DNA from: JBKPNZ01 sp046732895
GTDB lineage: Bacteria; Actinomycetota; Thermoleophilia; Solirubrobacterales; 70-9
Assembly: GCA_046732895.1 (NCBI GenBank)
Contig: JBKPNZ010000048.1
Span: forward strand, 23,412-87,411
Length of the DNA: 64,000 nucleotides
Direction of reading: 5' to 3'
Part shown: positions 50,641 through 59,988 of the stretch, one piece after another
How the letters are laid out: each line of letters opens with the position of its first letter
Numbering within the stretch: the stretch's first letter is position 1
Notes under the pieces: model-generated
The model's database searches: none
The model's input: only the letters and a program-made list of their open reading frames with translations
What the model was told of the DNA's origin: nothing
Translations under genes and position numbers: made by a program

Positions 50641-51051
50641 ATGAATGCAACCCTGGTCGAGCCGCTCAGGATCAGCTTCCCGGCTCGGCCCGAGCAGGTG
50701 TCGATGGCCCGCCACGCGATGGCGGAGTTCGGGCGGGAAGCCGGACTGGGCACTACCACGATTGCCGATCTCGAGACGATCGTCACCGAGGCGTGCATGA
50801 ATGCCGCCGCTCACGCCTATGGCGGGCACGCAGACGGACGCATCGAGGTTGCCGCAGACGTGGAGTCAGACGAGATCTCCGTGGTCGTCCGTGACCACGG
50901 GCTCGGCATCCACCCCCGTCCGACTCCCGGCGGTCCGAGTCGCCGCCTCGGCCTCGTCCTGATCGCCGCGCTGGCCTCCAGCGTGGAGATCCGTAGCCAC
51001 CGCGGTGAGGGCACGGAGCTGCGCGCGACGCTGGCGCCAAGCGCTCCGTGA
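50641..51051 (+). CDS. HATPase anti-sigma factor kinase (RsbW-like)
   Basis: 136 residues, one Bergerat-fold ATPase domain. The N box is LETIVTEACMNAAAHAYGG and the G1 box VVVRDHGLGIHP; the short G2 region follows. There is no transmembrane or dimerisation domain, as in RsbW/SpoIIAB. It would phosphorylate the STAS protein and sequester a SigB/SigF-type factor, which is not in this window. Its stop overlaps the SDR gene start (GTGA). Confidence 0.82.
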   Translation: MNATLVEPLRISFPARPEQVSMARHAMAEFGREAGLGTTTIADLETIVTEACMNAAAHAYGGHADGRIEVAADVESDEISVVVRDHGLGIHPRPTPGGPSRRLGLVLIAALASSVEIRSHRGEGTELRATLAPSAP

Positions 51052-52046
51052 GCACCGGCCGGGTCGTCGTCGTCACCGGAGCGTCGTCGGGGGTGGGGCG
51101 AGCGGTCGCGCGCGAGTTTGCTGCGCGCGGGGACAGCGTTGCCCTGCTCGCCCGCGGACGCGAGGGCCTCGAGGGCGCAAAGCGCGACGTCGAGGCGGCC
51201 GGCGGGCGTGCTCTGGCCCTGCCCGTCGACGTTGCCGTTCACGACCAGGTCGAGGCCGCGGCGAGCGCCATCGAGGAGGCACTCGGGCCGATCGACATCT
51301 GGGTCAACAACGCGATGACCACTGTCTTCGGTGAGTTCCTCGACATCGAGCCCGACGAATACCGCCGGGCGACCGACGTCACCTACTTCGGCTGCGTCTG
51401 GGGAACCCGCGCGGCGCTGCGCAGGATGATGGAGCGCGACCGCGGCGTCATCGTCCAGGTGGGCTCTGCGATGGCGTATCGCGCGATTCCGTTGCAGTCA
51501 CCGTATTGCGGCGCCAAGCACGCGCAGCTCGGGTTCTTCAACGCCGTGCGCTGCGAACTTCGTCACCGCGGTTCGAAGGTGCGGATGTCGATGGTCCAGC
51601 TTCCGGGTCTGAACACGCCGCAGTTCGACCACTGCGAGACGAAGATGCCCGACCAGCCGATGCCCGTGCCGCCGATCTATCAGCCGGAGGTCGCGGCGCG
51701 CGCCGTCGTCTGGGCCTCCGGGCGCCGGCGCCGGGAGATCTACGTCGGGGTGCCGACCGTCTACACGATCTTCGGCAACAAGGTGGCCCCCTGGCTCGCC
51801 GAGCGCTACCTTGCGCGCACCGCGTACAAGGGCCAGCAGATCCAGGGTGAGGCGGTCGAGCCCACCCGCCCCAGCAACCTGTTCGCACCGCTCGAGGAGG
51901 ACGAAGGCGCGCACGGGCGGTTCGACGATCAGGCGCATTCGCGCAGCCTGCAGTTCATGCTCGCTCGGAACCGTCCATGGCTCGGCGCGGCAGCGCTTGC
52001 GGGCCTGGCGGGTGCAGCTGCAGCGCGCCTCGCCTACCGGCGTTGA
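51048..52046 (+). CDS. short-chain dehydrogenase/reductase with C-terminal membrane anchor
   Basis: 332 residues. The NAD(P) motif is VVTGASSGVGRAVAREF, NNA in IWVNNAMT, catalytic Ser in VQVGSAMAYRA and YxxxK in YCGAKHA. The C-terminal ~80 residues are extra to a classical SDR and end with a hydrophobic helix plus arginines (WLGAAALAGLAGAAAARLAYRR), suggesting membrane attachment. It is coupled to the HATPase gene and so probably stress-induced. Substrate unknown. Confidence 0.82.
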   Translation: MSTGRVVVVTGASSGVGRAVAREFAARGDSVALLARGREGLEGAKRDVEAAGGRALALPVDVAVHDQVEAAASAIEEALGPIDIWVNNAMTTVFGEFLDIEPDEYRRATDVTYFGCVWGTRAALRRMMERDRGVIVQVGSAMAYRAIPLQSPYCGAKHAQLGFFNAVRCELRHRGSKVRMSMVQLPGLNTPQFDHCETKMPDQPMPVPPIYQPEVAARAVVWASGRRRREIYVGVPTVYTIFGNKVAPWLAERYLARTAYKGQQIQGEAVEPTRPSNLFAPLEEDEGAHGRFDDQAHSRSLQFMLARNRPWLGAAALAGLAGAAAARLAYRR

Positions 52047-53830
52047 CCGTGCAGCCGGTCCTCGATGGTGGCCGCGGCGTTGATCAGCGACAGGTGCGAC
52101 AGGCCCTGCGGGTGGTTGCCGAGCAGCTCGCGGGTCGAGGGGTCCACCTCCTCGCTGAACAGACCCAAGTCGTTGCCGAGCGCGAGGACGTCGTCCATGA
52201 GCTCACACGCCTCGTCGGTGCGCTCGCACCGTGCCAGGGCCTCGACGACCCAGAAAGAGCACGCGAGAAAGGCACCCTCGATTTCGTCCATGCCGGTGCA
52301 GCGGTAGACGAAGGGCCCATCTTGCAGCTCGGCCTGGATTGCCTCCAGGGTGGCCTCGAATCGCCCTTCGGCCACCTCGTCGTAGCCCATGCGGCCCATC
52401 AATAGGCAGGCGACGTCCAGCTTGTCGGCGCCCGGATAGGCGAGATAGCTCTGCCGTTCCTCCGACCAGCACTCGGACTCCACCCAGGCTGCGATCGCCG
52501 AGCGCTCGCGGGTCCAGCGCTCGGCGTTCCGCCTCGGAACGTGGCCGCGCTCGGCAAGCTGCCCGGCCCGGCGCAGCGCGAGCCAGGAGCCCATCTTCGA
52601 GACCGTGAACTGCTGTTCGTCGGGGAGCTCCCAGATGCTCGAGTCCGCATTGCGCCAGATCTCGCAGAGCAGGTCAGCGTTCTCGCCGAGCCGGCGGCCC
52701 GTCGAAGGGTCGAGCCGATTTCCCTGCTCGGTGTAGAGCCAGGCGGTGTGCAGCAGATCGCCGTAGGCCCCGAGCTGGAGCTGACCCGCCGCGTCGTTGC
52801 CCTCTCGGACGGGCCGTGAGCCACGGTACCCGGCGAGCGGCAGCTCGATTTCGTGGTCCAGGACCTCGCCGCTCAGACGGTAGATCGGCTGCACCCGCGG
52901 ATGCGTGTCCTCGAGCGCCCGCAAGAGCCACGCGAACGAGGCGTGTGCCGGCTCGCGCAGACCGCAATGCAGGAGCGCATCCAGCGTGAAGCTCGTGTCG
53001 CGTGGCCAGGCATGCCGGTAGTCGTAGTTTCGGTCCCCCCCGATTCGCTCCGGCAGCGACGTGGTGGGCGCGGCGATCACGGCCCCGCTCGGGGCGGTGA
53101 GGAGCTTCAGCGTGAGCAGGCTGCGCTCGACGTCTTCGCGCCATACGCCCTCGTAGTCGTGCGCTCGCAGCCACTCCAGCCAGGCCGACGCGGTGCGCTC
53201 AAGCCGGTCTTCGACCTCTTCCCGGGAGGGAGAGGGCAGCGGCTCGTCCGTCGTGAACACGAGCGCCAGGGTGGCCCTGTCGCCGGCGCCGAGCTCGATC
53301 TCCGCGCCGACCCCCTCAGCGCCTGCGGCGATCTCACCGGCGTCCCACGCGAGGATGCCCAGCTGGCCGGCGCGTGAGGTGGCAACGCAGAGCTCCGGGG
53401 TCGCGAGCGCGACCTCGCTCGGGGCCGTGCCAAACCCGAATCGCGGGGTCACGTGCCATCGCAGCCCGACAGGCCCCGCCAGGCATTCGACGCGGCGCAC
53501 GAGCTCGTGCCACGGAAGCAGTCGCCCCCCATCGGTCGTGACGGCGTCGGTTACCCGGATGACCCCGTCATCGGTGCGAGTTGTGGTCTCCAGGACGGCC
53601 GTGCCGTCGAGGTATCGGCGCTCGACCTCGAAGCCCGTGTCGACCGGACCGAGCTGGAACGAGCCGCCCCGCTCCGGGTCCAGGAGCGCTCCGAAGACGC
53701 TTCCGGAGTCGTGCGCCGGGAGGCAGAGCCAATCGATCGACCCGTCTCGCGCCACGAGTGCGGTCGTCCGTCCATCGCCGATTGCGCCGTAGTCCCCGAT
53801 CGGCGCAAAGCCATCGAGGCGCGCGCTCAT
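52034..53830 (-). CDS. GH15 glucoamylase/trehalase-like glycosidase
   Basis: 598 residues. N-terminal beta domain IGDYGAIGDGRTTALVARDGSIDWLCLP, then an (alpha/alpha)6 barrel: RIGGDRNYDYRHAWPRDTSF, IWELPDEQQFTVSKMGSWLALRR (general acid Glu in IWE) and LLGNHPQGLSHLSLINAA. This branch includes actinobacterial trehalases and glucoamylases. No signal peptide, so cytosolic. ATG 53830 overlaps the stop of the GlcD-GlcF gene (ATGA). Last gene of the four-gene operon. Confidence 0.88.
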   Translation of the reverse strand: MSARLDGFAPIGDYGAIGDGRTTALVARDGSIDWLCLPAHDSGSVFGALLDPERGGSFQLGPVDTGFEVERRYLDGTAVLETTTRTDDGVIRVTDAVTTDGGRLLPWHELVRRVECLAGPVGLRWHVTPRFGFGTAPSEVALATPELCVATSRAGQLGILAWDAGEIAAGAEGVGAEIELGAGDRATLALVFTTDEPLPSPSREEVEDRLERTASAWLEWLRAHDYEGVWREDVERSLLTLKLLTAPSGAVIAAPTTSLPERIGGDRNYDYRHAWPRDTSFTLDALLHCGLREPAHASFAWLLRALEDTHPRVQPIYRLSGEVLDHEIELPLAGYRGSRPVREGNDAAGQLQLGAYGDLLHTAWLYTEQGNRLDPSTGRRLGENADLLCEIWRNADSSIWELPDEQQFTVSKMGSWLALRRAGQLAERGHVPRRNAERWTRERSAIAAWVESECWSEERQSYLAYPGADKLDVACLLMGRMGYDEVAEGRFEATLEAIQAELQDGPFVYRCTGMDEIEGAFLACSFWVVEALARCERTDEACELMDDVLALGNDLGLFSEEVDPSTRELLGNHPQGLSHLSLINAAATIEDRLHGQRR

Positions 53831-56800
53831 CGGCGCCGGCGGCGCGCGCCGATCGTGAGCCCAGCGAGCGCACCGCCGCCGGCGGCCGCGGCCGCCCACG
53901 CTGCTCGTCGGTCTGGGCGCGCTGCCTCGACATCCGGCAGGAGGCGCTCTGGGAGGCTTCCCGGCGGGCCGTTCGGCCCGTGCTCGCGAGCCATCTTCAT
54001 CACCTGGGCCAGATGCAGAGGCCGCCGGTCGGTCAGCTCACCGACCTGGGTCTTGCACGAGAACCCGTCCGCGATCACGAGGGTGTCGCCCGCAGCCTCG
54101 CGCGCGGCCGGCAGGAGCCGGCGCTCGCCGATCTTGACCGAGATGTCGTAGTGCTCGTCCTCGAACCCGAACGAACCGGCCATCCCGCAGCAGCCGGAAT
54201 CCAGGAAGTCGGCTTCGAGGCCCATCCGCTCGATCAGCTTGCGGTCGGCGTCAAAGCCGATCGCGGCATCGTGATGGCAGTGCGAGTGCACGATCGCCTT
54301 GCGGTGGAGCTTGGGCGGCTCCCACGTCGGGGGCGCCTGCCGGTCCAGGAGCTCGGCAAGCGTCAGCGCCTGAAGCGACAGGCGCTTCGCGTCCTCGTCG
54401 TGGGGGAGCATGTTCGGAAGCTCGTCGCGGAAGGCCGCGACGCAGCTGGGCTCCGCGCCCACGACGTGCACGCCCGCCTGGATCTGCGGTCGTAGTACAG
54501 CGAGCATTCGCTTCCAGAAAAGGCGGGCCGTGTCGAGCATGCCGTAGTCGTAGAGCGGCCGGCCGCAGCAAAGGTGCTCGCGCGGCACGTGAACATGGAA
54601 GCCGGCGCCCTCGAGCACCTCGGTCGTCGCCTTCAGCACCTCGGGGTGCAGGTGGTCGTTGAACGTGTCAGGGAAGAGCACGACCGGCGGTCCCGCGGGG
54701 TTCGCGGGCGTGCGGCCCGCGAACCAGTGCTTGAAGGTCTCGGTGGCGAACGAAGGCATCGCCCGCTCGGCACTGATCCCGCCCAGGCGCTTGAGCGCGC
54801 CTCCCAGGACCGGCGCGCCGGTGACGGCGTTCACGAGGCCCGGCGCGAGCATCGCGAGTCGCGCGTGGAACATGATCAGCCCCATCGAGTACGCCTGCCG
54901 GGGCCGCAGGCGGCGGTTGTAGTGCTTGGCGAGGAACTCGGCCTTGTACGTGGCCATGTCCACGTTCACGGGGCAGTCGGCCTTGCAGCCCTTGCAAGAG
55001 AGGCACAGATCGAGGGCATCGCGTACCTCGTCCGAGCGCCACCCGTCCGTGATGACGTTGCCCTCCAGCATCTCGTAGAGGATTCGAGCCCGGCCCCGCG
55101 TCGAGTGCTCCTCGTCGAGCGTGACCATGTAGCTCGGGCACATCGTCCCCGAGGAGGCGTCGCGGCACTTCCCGGCTCCGACGCACCGCAGGGCCGCGTG
55201 GGAGAAGCTGCCACCGTCTTCGGGGTAGGCGAATTGAGTGGCCGGCTCGGGGTGGTTGTAGCCCGCCCCGAGCTTCATGTTCGAGACGATCGGATATGGA
55301 TCGACGACCTTGTGGGGGTTCATCCGCCCATCCGGGTCCCAGATGCTCTTGAACTCACGGAAGGCGCCGACGAGCTCCGGCCCGTACATCTTCTCGAGCA
55401 GTTCGGCGCGAGATTGGCCGTCACCGTGCTCGCCCGAGAGCGAGCCACCATGGTCCACGACCAGGTCGGCGGCATCGTCGAGGAAGGCCCTCCATTGCTC
55501 CAGGCCGCCCGGCGAGCGCAGGCCGAAATCGATTCGGCAGTGCACGCAGCCGTCGCCGAAGTGCCCGTAGAGCGACGTCCGGTACTCGTTGCGGTTCAGC
55601 AGGTCCCGGAAGCCGCGCAGATACGAGCCGAGATTCTCGGGCGGCACGGCCGCGTCCTCCCACCCCTCCCAATGGTCGTCCTCGCCCGGGATGAACGCCG
55701 TCGCGCCCAGGCCGGACTCGCGAATGTCCCAGAGCTTCGCCTCGTTCGGCCGCTTGTCGTAGAGCTCCATCCGCGGTGCATCGGAATGCTTGCGAAGGGC
55801 GTCCATGCACTCACGGGCGCGCTCGTCCGCCTCCTCGATGCTCTCGCCCCCGAACTCGACCAAGAGCCAGCCCTTTCCCTCGGGAAGCATCCGCAGGTCC
55901 TCGACGTGCTCGCCCAGGATCTTCATGTCGCGGATCAGGACGTCGTCGAGGCCCTCGAGGCCAAGTGGACCGTGCTCGAGGATCTCGGGCACGTGGTCGG
56001 CGGCATGGAAGACGTCGTCGTAGCCGCAGACCACCAGCGAGCGTTCCGGCGGGCTGGGGACCAGACGCACCGTGGCCTCGAGGATCGTGGCGCACGTGCC
56101 CTCGCTCCCGACGAGCGCCCGCGCGACGTTGAAGCCGTGTTCGGGCAGGAGCTCGTCGAGGTTGTAGCCGGAGACGCGCCGGGGAATCTGCGGGTAGCGC
56201 TCGCGGACGAGCGCCGCGTAGCGGTCACGCACGTCGCGCAGTCCGGCGTAGATCTCTCCGCGGCGCCCACCGGCGGCGATGATCCGATCGAGTTCCTCCG
56301 GAGCGGTCTCGCCCACGCGCAGCCGGGTGCCGTCATAGAGGACCACGTCGAGCTCGATCGTGTTGTCGGCCGTCCGGCCCGCCATGACCGAGTGCGTTCC
56401 GCAGGAGTTGTTGCCCAGCATGCCGCCGAAGGTCGCGTAGGCATGCGTGGAGGTGTCGGGCGCGAACGTGAGATGGAAGCGCTCCTCGGTCTGGTCGGCG
56501 AGCTGATCGCGGATGACGCCCGGCTGGACGCGCGCGAGCCCGCGGATCTCATCGACGTCCACGATCCGTCGCATGTGCTTCGAGCAATCGAGCACGACCG
56601 CGACGTTGCACGTCTGCCCGGCGAGGCTGGTCCCGCAGCCGCGCGGGAGGACCGGTGCGCCGTGCTCTCGGCATGCGGTGACCGCGGCGGCGACGTCCTC
56701 TGCGTCGCGCGGCAGGACCACGCCGACAGGTGGCTGGCGGTAGTTGGAGGAGTCATGGGAGTACGCCGCGCGGGTGCCGGCGTCGAACAGGACCTCGCCG

Positions 56801-56982
56801 CGAACCTCGTGCTCGAGCGAGCGCCGCAGGGACCGGACGTCGATATCTCCGATGCCTTCGGGACGCAGCGTTCCGTGCCCGCCTTCCGGGCCGACCCCGC
56901 GTCGCTGGGCCTCCCGCAGTCGCTGCGGTCCAGGGCGCCGGTCGGGCGCCTGGCGCTCCCTCCTGCCCGCTGCCTGCTTCAC
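53827..56982 (-). CDS. GlcD-GlcF-type fused FAD / iron-sulfur oxidoreductase
   Basis: 1051 residues. Residues ~60-560 are an FAD_binding_4/GlcD-like domain (VLPRGCGTSLAGQTCNVAVV; GEHGDGQSRAELL). Residues ~620-720 hold 4Fe-4S motifs (CVGAGKCRDASSGTMCPSY and CLSCKGCKADCP), and a GlcF part carries two CCG-type motifs (REHLCCGRPLYDYG, DSGCCGMAGSFGFE). A C-terminal hydrophobic helix (AAWAAAAAGGGALAGLTIG) with Arg tail may anchor it. Such fusions oxidise D-2-hydroxyacids (D-lactate, glycolate) and feed electrons to quinone. GTG 56982 overlaps the upstream stop; the first ~43 residues are low-complexity basic and the true start may lie later. Confidence 0.87.
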   Translation of the reverse strand: MKQAAGRRERQAPDRRPGPQRLREAQRRGVGPEGGHGTLRPEGIGDIDVRSLRRSLEHEVRGEVLFDAGTRAAYSHDSSNYRQPPVGVVLPRDAEDVAAAVTACREHGAPVLPRGCGTSLAGQTCNVAVVLDCSKHMRRIVDVDEIRGLARVQPGVIRDQLADQTEERFHLTFAPDTSTHAYATFGGMLGNNSCGTHSVMAGRTADNTIELDVVLYDGTRLRVGETAPEELDRIIAAGGRRGEIYAGLRDVRDRYAALVRERYPQIPRRVSGYNLDELLPEHGFNVARALVGSEGTCATILEATVRLVPSPPERSLVVCGYDDVFHAADHVPEILEHGPLGLEGLDDVLIRDMKILGEHVEDLRMLPEGKGWLLVEFGGESIEEADERARECMDALRKHSDAPRMELYDKRPNEAKLWDIRESGLGATAFIPGEDDHWEGWEDAAVPPENLGSYLRGFRDLLNRNEYRTSLYGHFGDGCVHCRIDFGLRSPGGLEQWRAFLDDAADLVVDHGGSLSGEHGDGQSRAELLEKMYGPELVGAFREFKSIWDPDGRMNPHKVVDPYPIVSNMKLGAGYNHPEPATQFAYPEDGGSFSHAALRCVGAGKCRDASSGTMCPSYMVTLDEEHSTRGRARILYEMLEGNVITDGWRSDEVRDALDLCLSCKGCKADCPVNVDMATYKAEFLAKHYNRRLRPRQAYSMGLIMFHARLAMLAPGLVNAVTGAPVLGGALKRLGGISAERAMPSFATETFKHWFAGRTPANPAGPPVVLFPDTFNDHLHPEVLKATTEVLEGAGFHVHVPREHLCCGRPLYDYGMLDTARLFWKRMLAVLRPQIQAGVHVVGAEPSCVAAFRDELPNMLPHDEDAKRLSLQALTLAELLDRQAPPTWEPPKLHRKAIVHSHCHHDAAIGFDADRKLIERMGLEADFLDSGCCGMAGSFGFEDEHYDISVKIGERRLLPAAREAAGDTLVIADGFSCKTQVGELTDRRPLHLAQVMKMAREHGPNGPPGSLPERLLPDVEAARPDRRAAWAAAAAGGGALAGLTIGARRRRR

Positions 56983-58097
56983 AGCGCATACCTCTCGGCG
57001 TCCGCGCGGCGAAGCTCCAAGCCGAGTCCCGGACGTGAGCGGTCAGGCTCGAGAAAGCCGCTCCTCGGATCGAGGGCGCCGTCGAAGAGCAGCCCCTCGA
57101 CGCGGACATGGTCGTGGAAGTACTCCAGGTGGGCCAAGCGCTCGACCGCGCAGCATGCCTGCGCCGAGACGGCCGGCGCGCAGTGAGCGGAGAGCGGCAC
57201 GTGGTGGCTACGCGCCAGGGCGTCCACCGCGAGGAAGCCGGTGATCCCCCCGCAGCGGGTCACGTCGGCCTGGAGCACGTCCACGGCGCCTGCGTCGAGC
57301 AGTGCGCGGAAGTCCGGCAGATCCCAGCCGTACTCCCCGGCGGCGATGGCGAGCCCGGGAGGGGCGTGGTCCCGAAGCAGGCGCAGGCCGTCGGTGTCGT
57401 CCGAGCTCACCGGCTCCTCGAGCCAGGTGGCCTGCCATTCCTCCCGCAGTCGCCAGGCCCACGCCTGGGCGTCGTGGCGGGCGTAGGCGCCGTTGGCGTC
57501 CACCATCAGCTCGACTTCGGGGCCGATCGCGTCGCGGGCCGCGTCCAGCCGGCTCGCGTCCGCGCTCGGCTCGCGGCCCACCTTCATCTTCACCCTTGGG
57601 ATCCCAGCCTCGGCCCACCCGCGGAGCTGCTCGCCCAGGCGGGCGAGCGAGTACGAGCAAAAGCCCCCGGATCCGTAGATGGGGACCTGCGTCCGGAACC
57701 GCGGCAGCGCGTCCACGAGCGAGACGCCGAGGAGCTTCGCCCGCAGGTCCCACAGCGCGATGTCGACGGCGGAGACGGCGATCGCGCCCGCGCCCGGCCG
57801 CCCGACGTTGCGCAGCGCGTCGCGCATCCGCTTCCAGATGGCGCCTGTTGCGAAGGGGTCCGCGCCCCTGACCACCTCGCTGAGCGTCGATGCAATCAGC
57901 CCGGCGGAGGCGGCGTCCCCGTAGGTGTAACCGAGCCCGATCTGCCCCGCGGCCCGCACCTCGGCGACGACCAGGGTGGTCGAGTCCCAGGCCAGGGTGC
58001 CGTCCGACTCCGGCTCGTCGGTGGGGACCGTAAAGGCGCTGGCCGTGAGGTCGTCGACCTCGGCGTCGAGCGCCCCCGCGACAGCCACGGCGGCCAT
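56979..58097 (-). CDS. enolase-superfamily enzyme (mandelate racemase / muconate lactonizing type)
   Basis: 372 residues. Capping domain, then the barrel with the KxK motif in IPRVKMKVGRE, metal ligands in LMVDANGAYAR, WLEEPV and IAAGEYGW, and the C-terminal His in VPLSAHCAPAV. The pattern fits the mandelate racemase subgroup acting on an acid sugar or hydroxyacid, abstracting the alpha proton. It lies 7 bp after the pyruvate oxidase-like gene and its stop overlaps the GlcD-GlcF start. The pairing with a hydroxyacid oxidase suggests a dehydratase producing or consuming 2-keto acids. Specific substrate unknown. Confidence 0.85.
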   Translation of the reverse strand: MAAVAVAGALDAEVDDLTASAFTVPTDEPESDGTLAWDSTTLVVAEVRAAGQIGLGYTYGDAASAGLIASTLSEVVRGADPFATGAIWKRMRDALRNVGRPGAGAIAVSAVDIALWDLRAKLLGVSLVDALPRFRTQVPIYGSGGFCSYSLARLGEQLRGWAEAGIPRVKMKVGREPSADASRLDAARDAIGPEVELMVDANGAYARHDAQAWAWRLREEWQATWLEEPVSSDDTDGLRLLRDHAPPGLAIAAGEYGWDLPDFRALLDAGAVDVLQADVTRCGGITGFLAVDALARSHHVPLSAHCAPAVSAQACCAVERLAHLEYFHDHVRVEGLLFDGALDPRSGFLEPDRSRPGLGLELRRADAERYAL

Positions 58098-58104
58098 CGT
58101 TCGC

Positions 58105-59898
58105 CTACCGCGTCACCAGCTCGTGGAGCTTGCCTCGCAGGGACTGGCGCATGGCCCTTCCGGCGTTGGGATCGCCGCCCAGCAGCGCCTTCGCCATCGA
58201 GCTCGCCTGGTCGAGCTTGATGTGGGGCGGGAGGGGCGGGTACTCGGGGTCGGTGAGCGCCTCGTAGACGACGGGCCCATCGGCGGCCAGCGCCTCGTCC
58301 CACGCCTCGCCCACGTCCTCGGGATTCTCCACCCTGATGCCGCGCAGCCCGATCATCTCGGCGTAGCGTGCGTACGGGAAGTCGGGGATGGTCTGGGACG
58401 CCTCCAGCTTCGGGTCACCGGCCAGGACGCGCTGCTCCCACGTGACCTGGTTGAGGTCGTGGTTGTTGAGCACCAGGACGACGAGCTGGGGGTTGGGCCA
58501 GCGATCCCGATACTTGGCGATGTCGATAAGGGCGTTGATGCCGAGCATCTGCATGGCGCCATCGCCCAGGCAGGCGATCGCGGGCCGATCCGGGTAGGCG
58601 AACTTGGCCGCCAGCGCGTACGGCACTCCCGGGCACATCGTCGCGAGCGTTCCCGAGAGCGCGGCTCGCATCCCCTTCCGCAGGCGCAGGTGACGCGCCC
58701 ACCAGTTGGTGGCCGAGCCGGAATCGGCAGTCAGCATCACCCGGTCCGGCAGGCGAGCGGAGAGCTCGTGGAAGACGAGCAGCGGGTTCAGCAGCCCATC
58801 GGTCCCGGGGTCGTGCGCCTGCTTCTCCAGGATCTCCCACCAGCGTTCGATCTCGCCTTCGATCTGCTCGCGCCAGGAGCGGTCTTCCTTGCGCTCGATC
58901 ATGGGGATCAGCTCGCGGAGGGTGTCGGCGGCGTCGCCGACCAGCGCGACCTCCATCGGGAAGCGGACACCGATCAGCTTGCCGTCGATGTCGATTTGCA
59001 CTCCGCGAGCCTTGCCGGGCTCGGGAAGCCACTCCGAGTAGGGGAACGACGATCCGATCATCACGAACGTGTCGCAGCCCGAGAACATCTCGTCGCTGGG
59101 CTTTGAGCCGAGCAGGCCGACCGGCCCGGTCACGAACGGCAGGTCGTCGGGCAGAACGTCGCGACCGTTCAGGGCCTTCGCGACGCCCCCTCCGGTGAGC
59201 TCGGCGAGCTCGATCACCTCATCGGCGGCGCCGCGCGCCCCCTGGCCCACGAGGATGCCCACCTTCGAGCCCTGGTTGATGACCTCTGCGGCGCGGCGGA
59301 TCTCTTCCTGCGGCGGGATGACCCGGGAGGGCTTGATCCGCTCGTACCCGGAGAAGACGGATCCGTGTTCGCCGGCGGGCGGCTCCTCGTAGGTCGCCTC
59401 CTGCACGTCCTCCGGGACGATGACGCAGGTCACCGACCGCGAGCTGCGGGCCACCTGGATCGCGCGGTCGATCAGGTGCTTGATCTGAGGCGGCGACATG
59501 CAGACCTGCACGAACTCCGAGGCGACGTCCTTGAAGAGCGTGTTGAGGTCGACCTCCTGCTGGTAGTTGGACCCGAGCGAGAAGGTCTTCTGCTGGCCGA
59601 CGATGGCGACCACCGGCTGGTGATCGAGCTTGGCGTCATACAGGCCGTTCAACAGGTGGATCGCGCCCGGGCCCGAGGTTGCCATGCAGACGCCGACCTC
59701 GCCCGTGAACTTCGCGTGCGCGGTCGCGGCGAAGGCAGCGATCTCCTCGTGGCGCACCTGCAGGAACTCGACCTCGTCGCCGTGCTCGTGGAAGCCGCCG
59801 AGGATGCCGTTGATGCCGTCGCCGGGATAGCCGTAGACGCGGTTGACACCGTGCTCGGCCAGGCGCTTGAGGATGAACGCTCCGACTGTCTCTGCCAC
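58105..59898 (-). CDS. thiamine-diphosphate enzyme, pyruvate oxidase/PoxB-like
   Basis: 597 residues, three-domain ThDP fold. The catalytic Glu is in VRHEEIAAFAA; the ThDP motif runs from GDGAMQML to LNNHDLNQV. The middle domain has GSKVGILVGQGARGA and the flavin-type GSSFPYSEWLP. The C-terminus (PLPPHIKLDQASSMAKALL) is as in PoxB and related pyruvate:quinone oxidoreductases. It would decarboxylate pyruvate to acetate, feeding electrons to quinone; acetolactate-synthase-like activity is possible. It is headed by a near-consensus stress promoter and is first in a four-gene operon. Confidence 0.87.
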   Translation of the reverse strand: MAETVGAFILKRLAEHGVNRVYGYPGDGINGILGGFHEHGDEVEFLQVRHEEIAAFAATAHAKFTGEVGVCMATSGPGAIHLLNGLYDAKLDHQPVVAIVGQQKTFSLGSNYQQEVDLNTLFKDVASEFVQVCMSPPQIKHLIDRAIQVARSSRSVTCVIVPEDVQEATYEEPPAGEHGSVFSGYERIKPSRVIPPQEEIRRAAEVINQGSKVGILVGQGARGAADEVIELAELTGGGVAKALNGRDVLPDDLPFVTGPVGLLGSKPSDEMFSGCDTFVMIGSSFPYSEWLPEPGKARGVQIDIDGKLIGVRFPMEVALVGDAADTLRELIPMIERKEDRSWREQIEGEIERWWEILEKQAHDPGTDGLLNPLLVFHELSARLPDRVMLTADSGSATNWWARHLRLRKGMRAALSGTLATMCPGVPYALAAKFAYPDRPAIACLGDGAMQMLGINALIDIAKYRDRWPNPQLVVLVLNNHDLNQVTWEQRVLAGDPKLEASQTIPDFPYARYAEMIGLRGIRVENPEDVGEAWDEALAADGPVVYEALTDPEYPPLPPHIKLDQASSMAKALLGGDPNAGRAMRQSLRGKLHELVTR

Positions 59899-59931
59899 TT
59901 CAGTTCCTTTCCTCCGACACCCGCCGAGCGC

Positions 59932-59956
59932 CTACCCGAGCGGCCCAGGCGAAAAC
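59932..59956 (-). promoter_or_regulatory. SigB/SigF-type promoter for the pyruvate oxidase operon
   Basis: Minus strand: GTTT (59956-59953), 15-bp spacer, GGGTAG (59937-59932), 34 bp upstream of ATG 59898. Near-consensus. Confidence 0.6.
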
Positions 59957-59988
59957 GCCGCCCACCGCTTCGAACTGACGTCGCCGGC

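Noticed and set aside
54574..57186. An 870-codon plus-strand open frame opposite the GlcD-GlcF gene
   Set aside because: Shadow frame with no recognisable motif; the minus strand encodes cluster and FAD motifs throughout.
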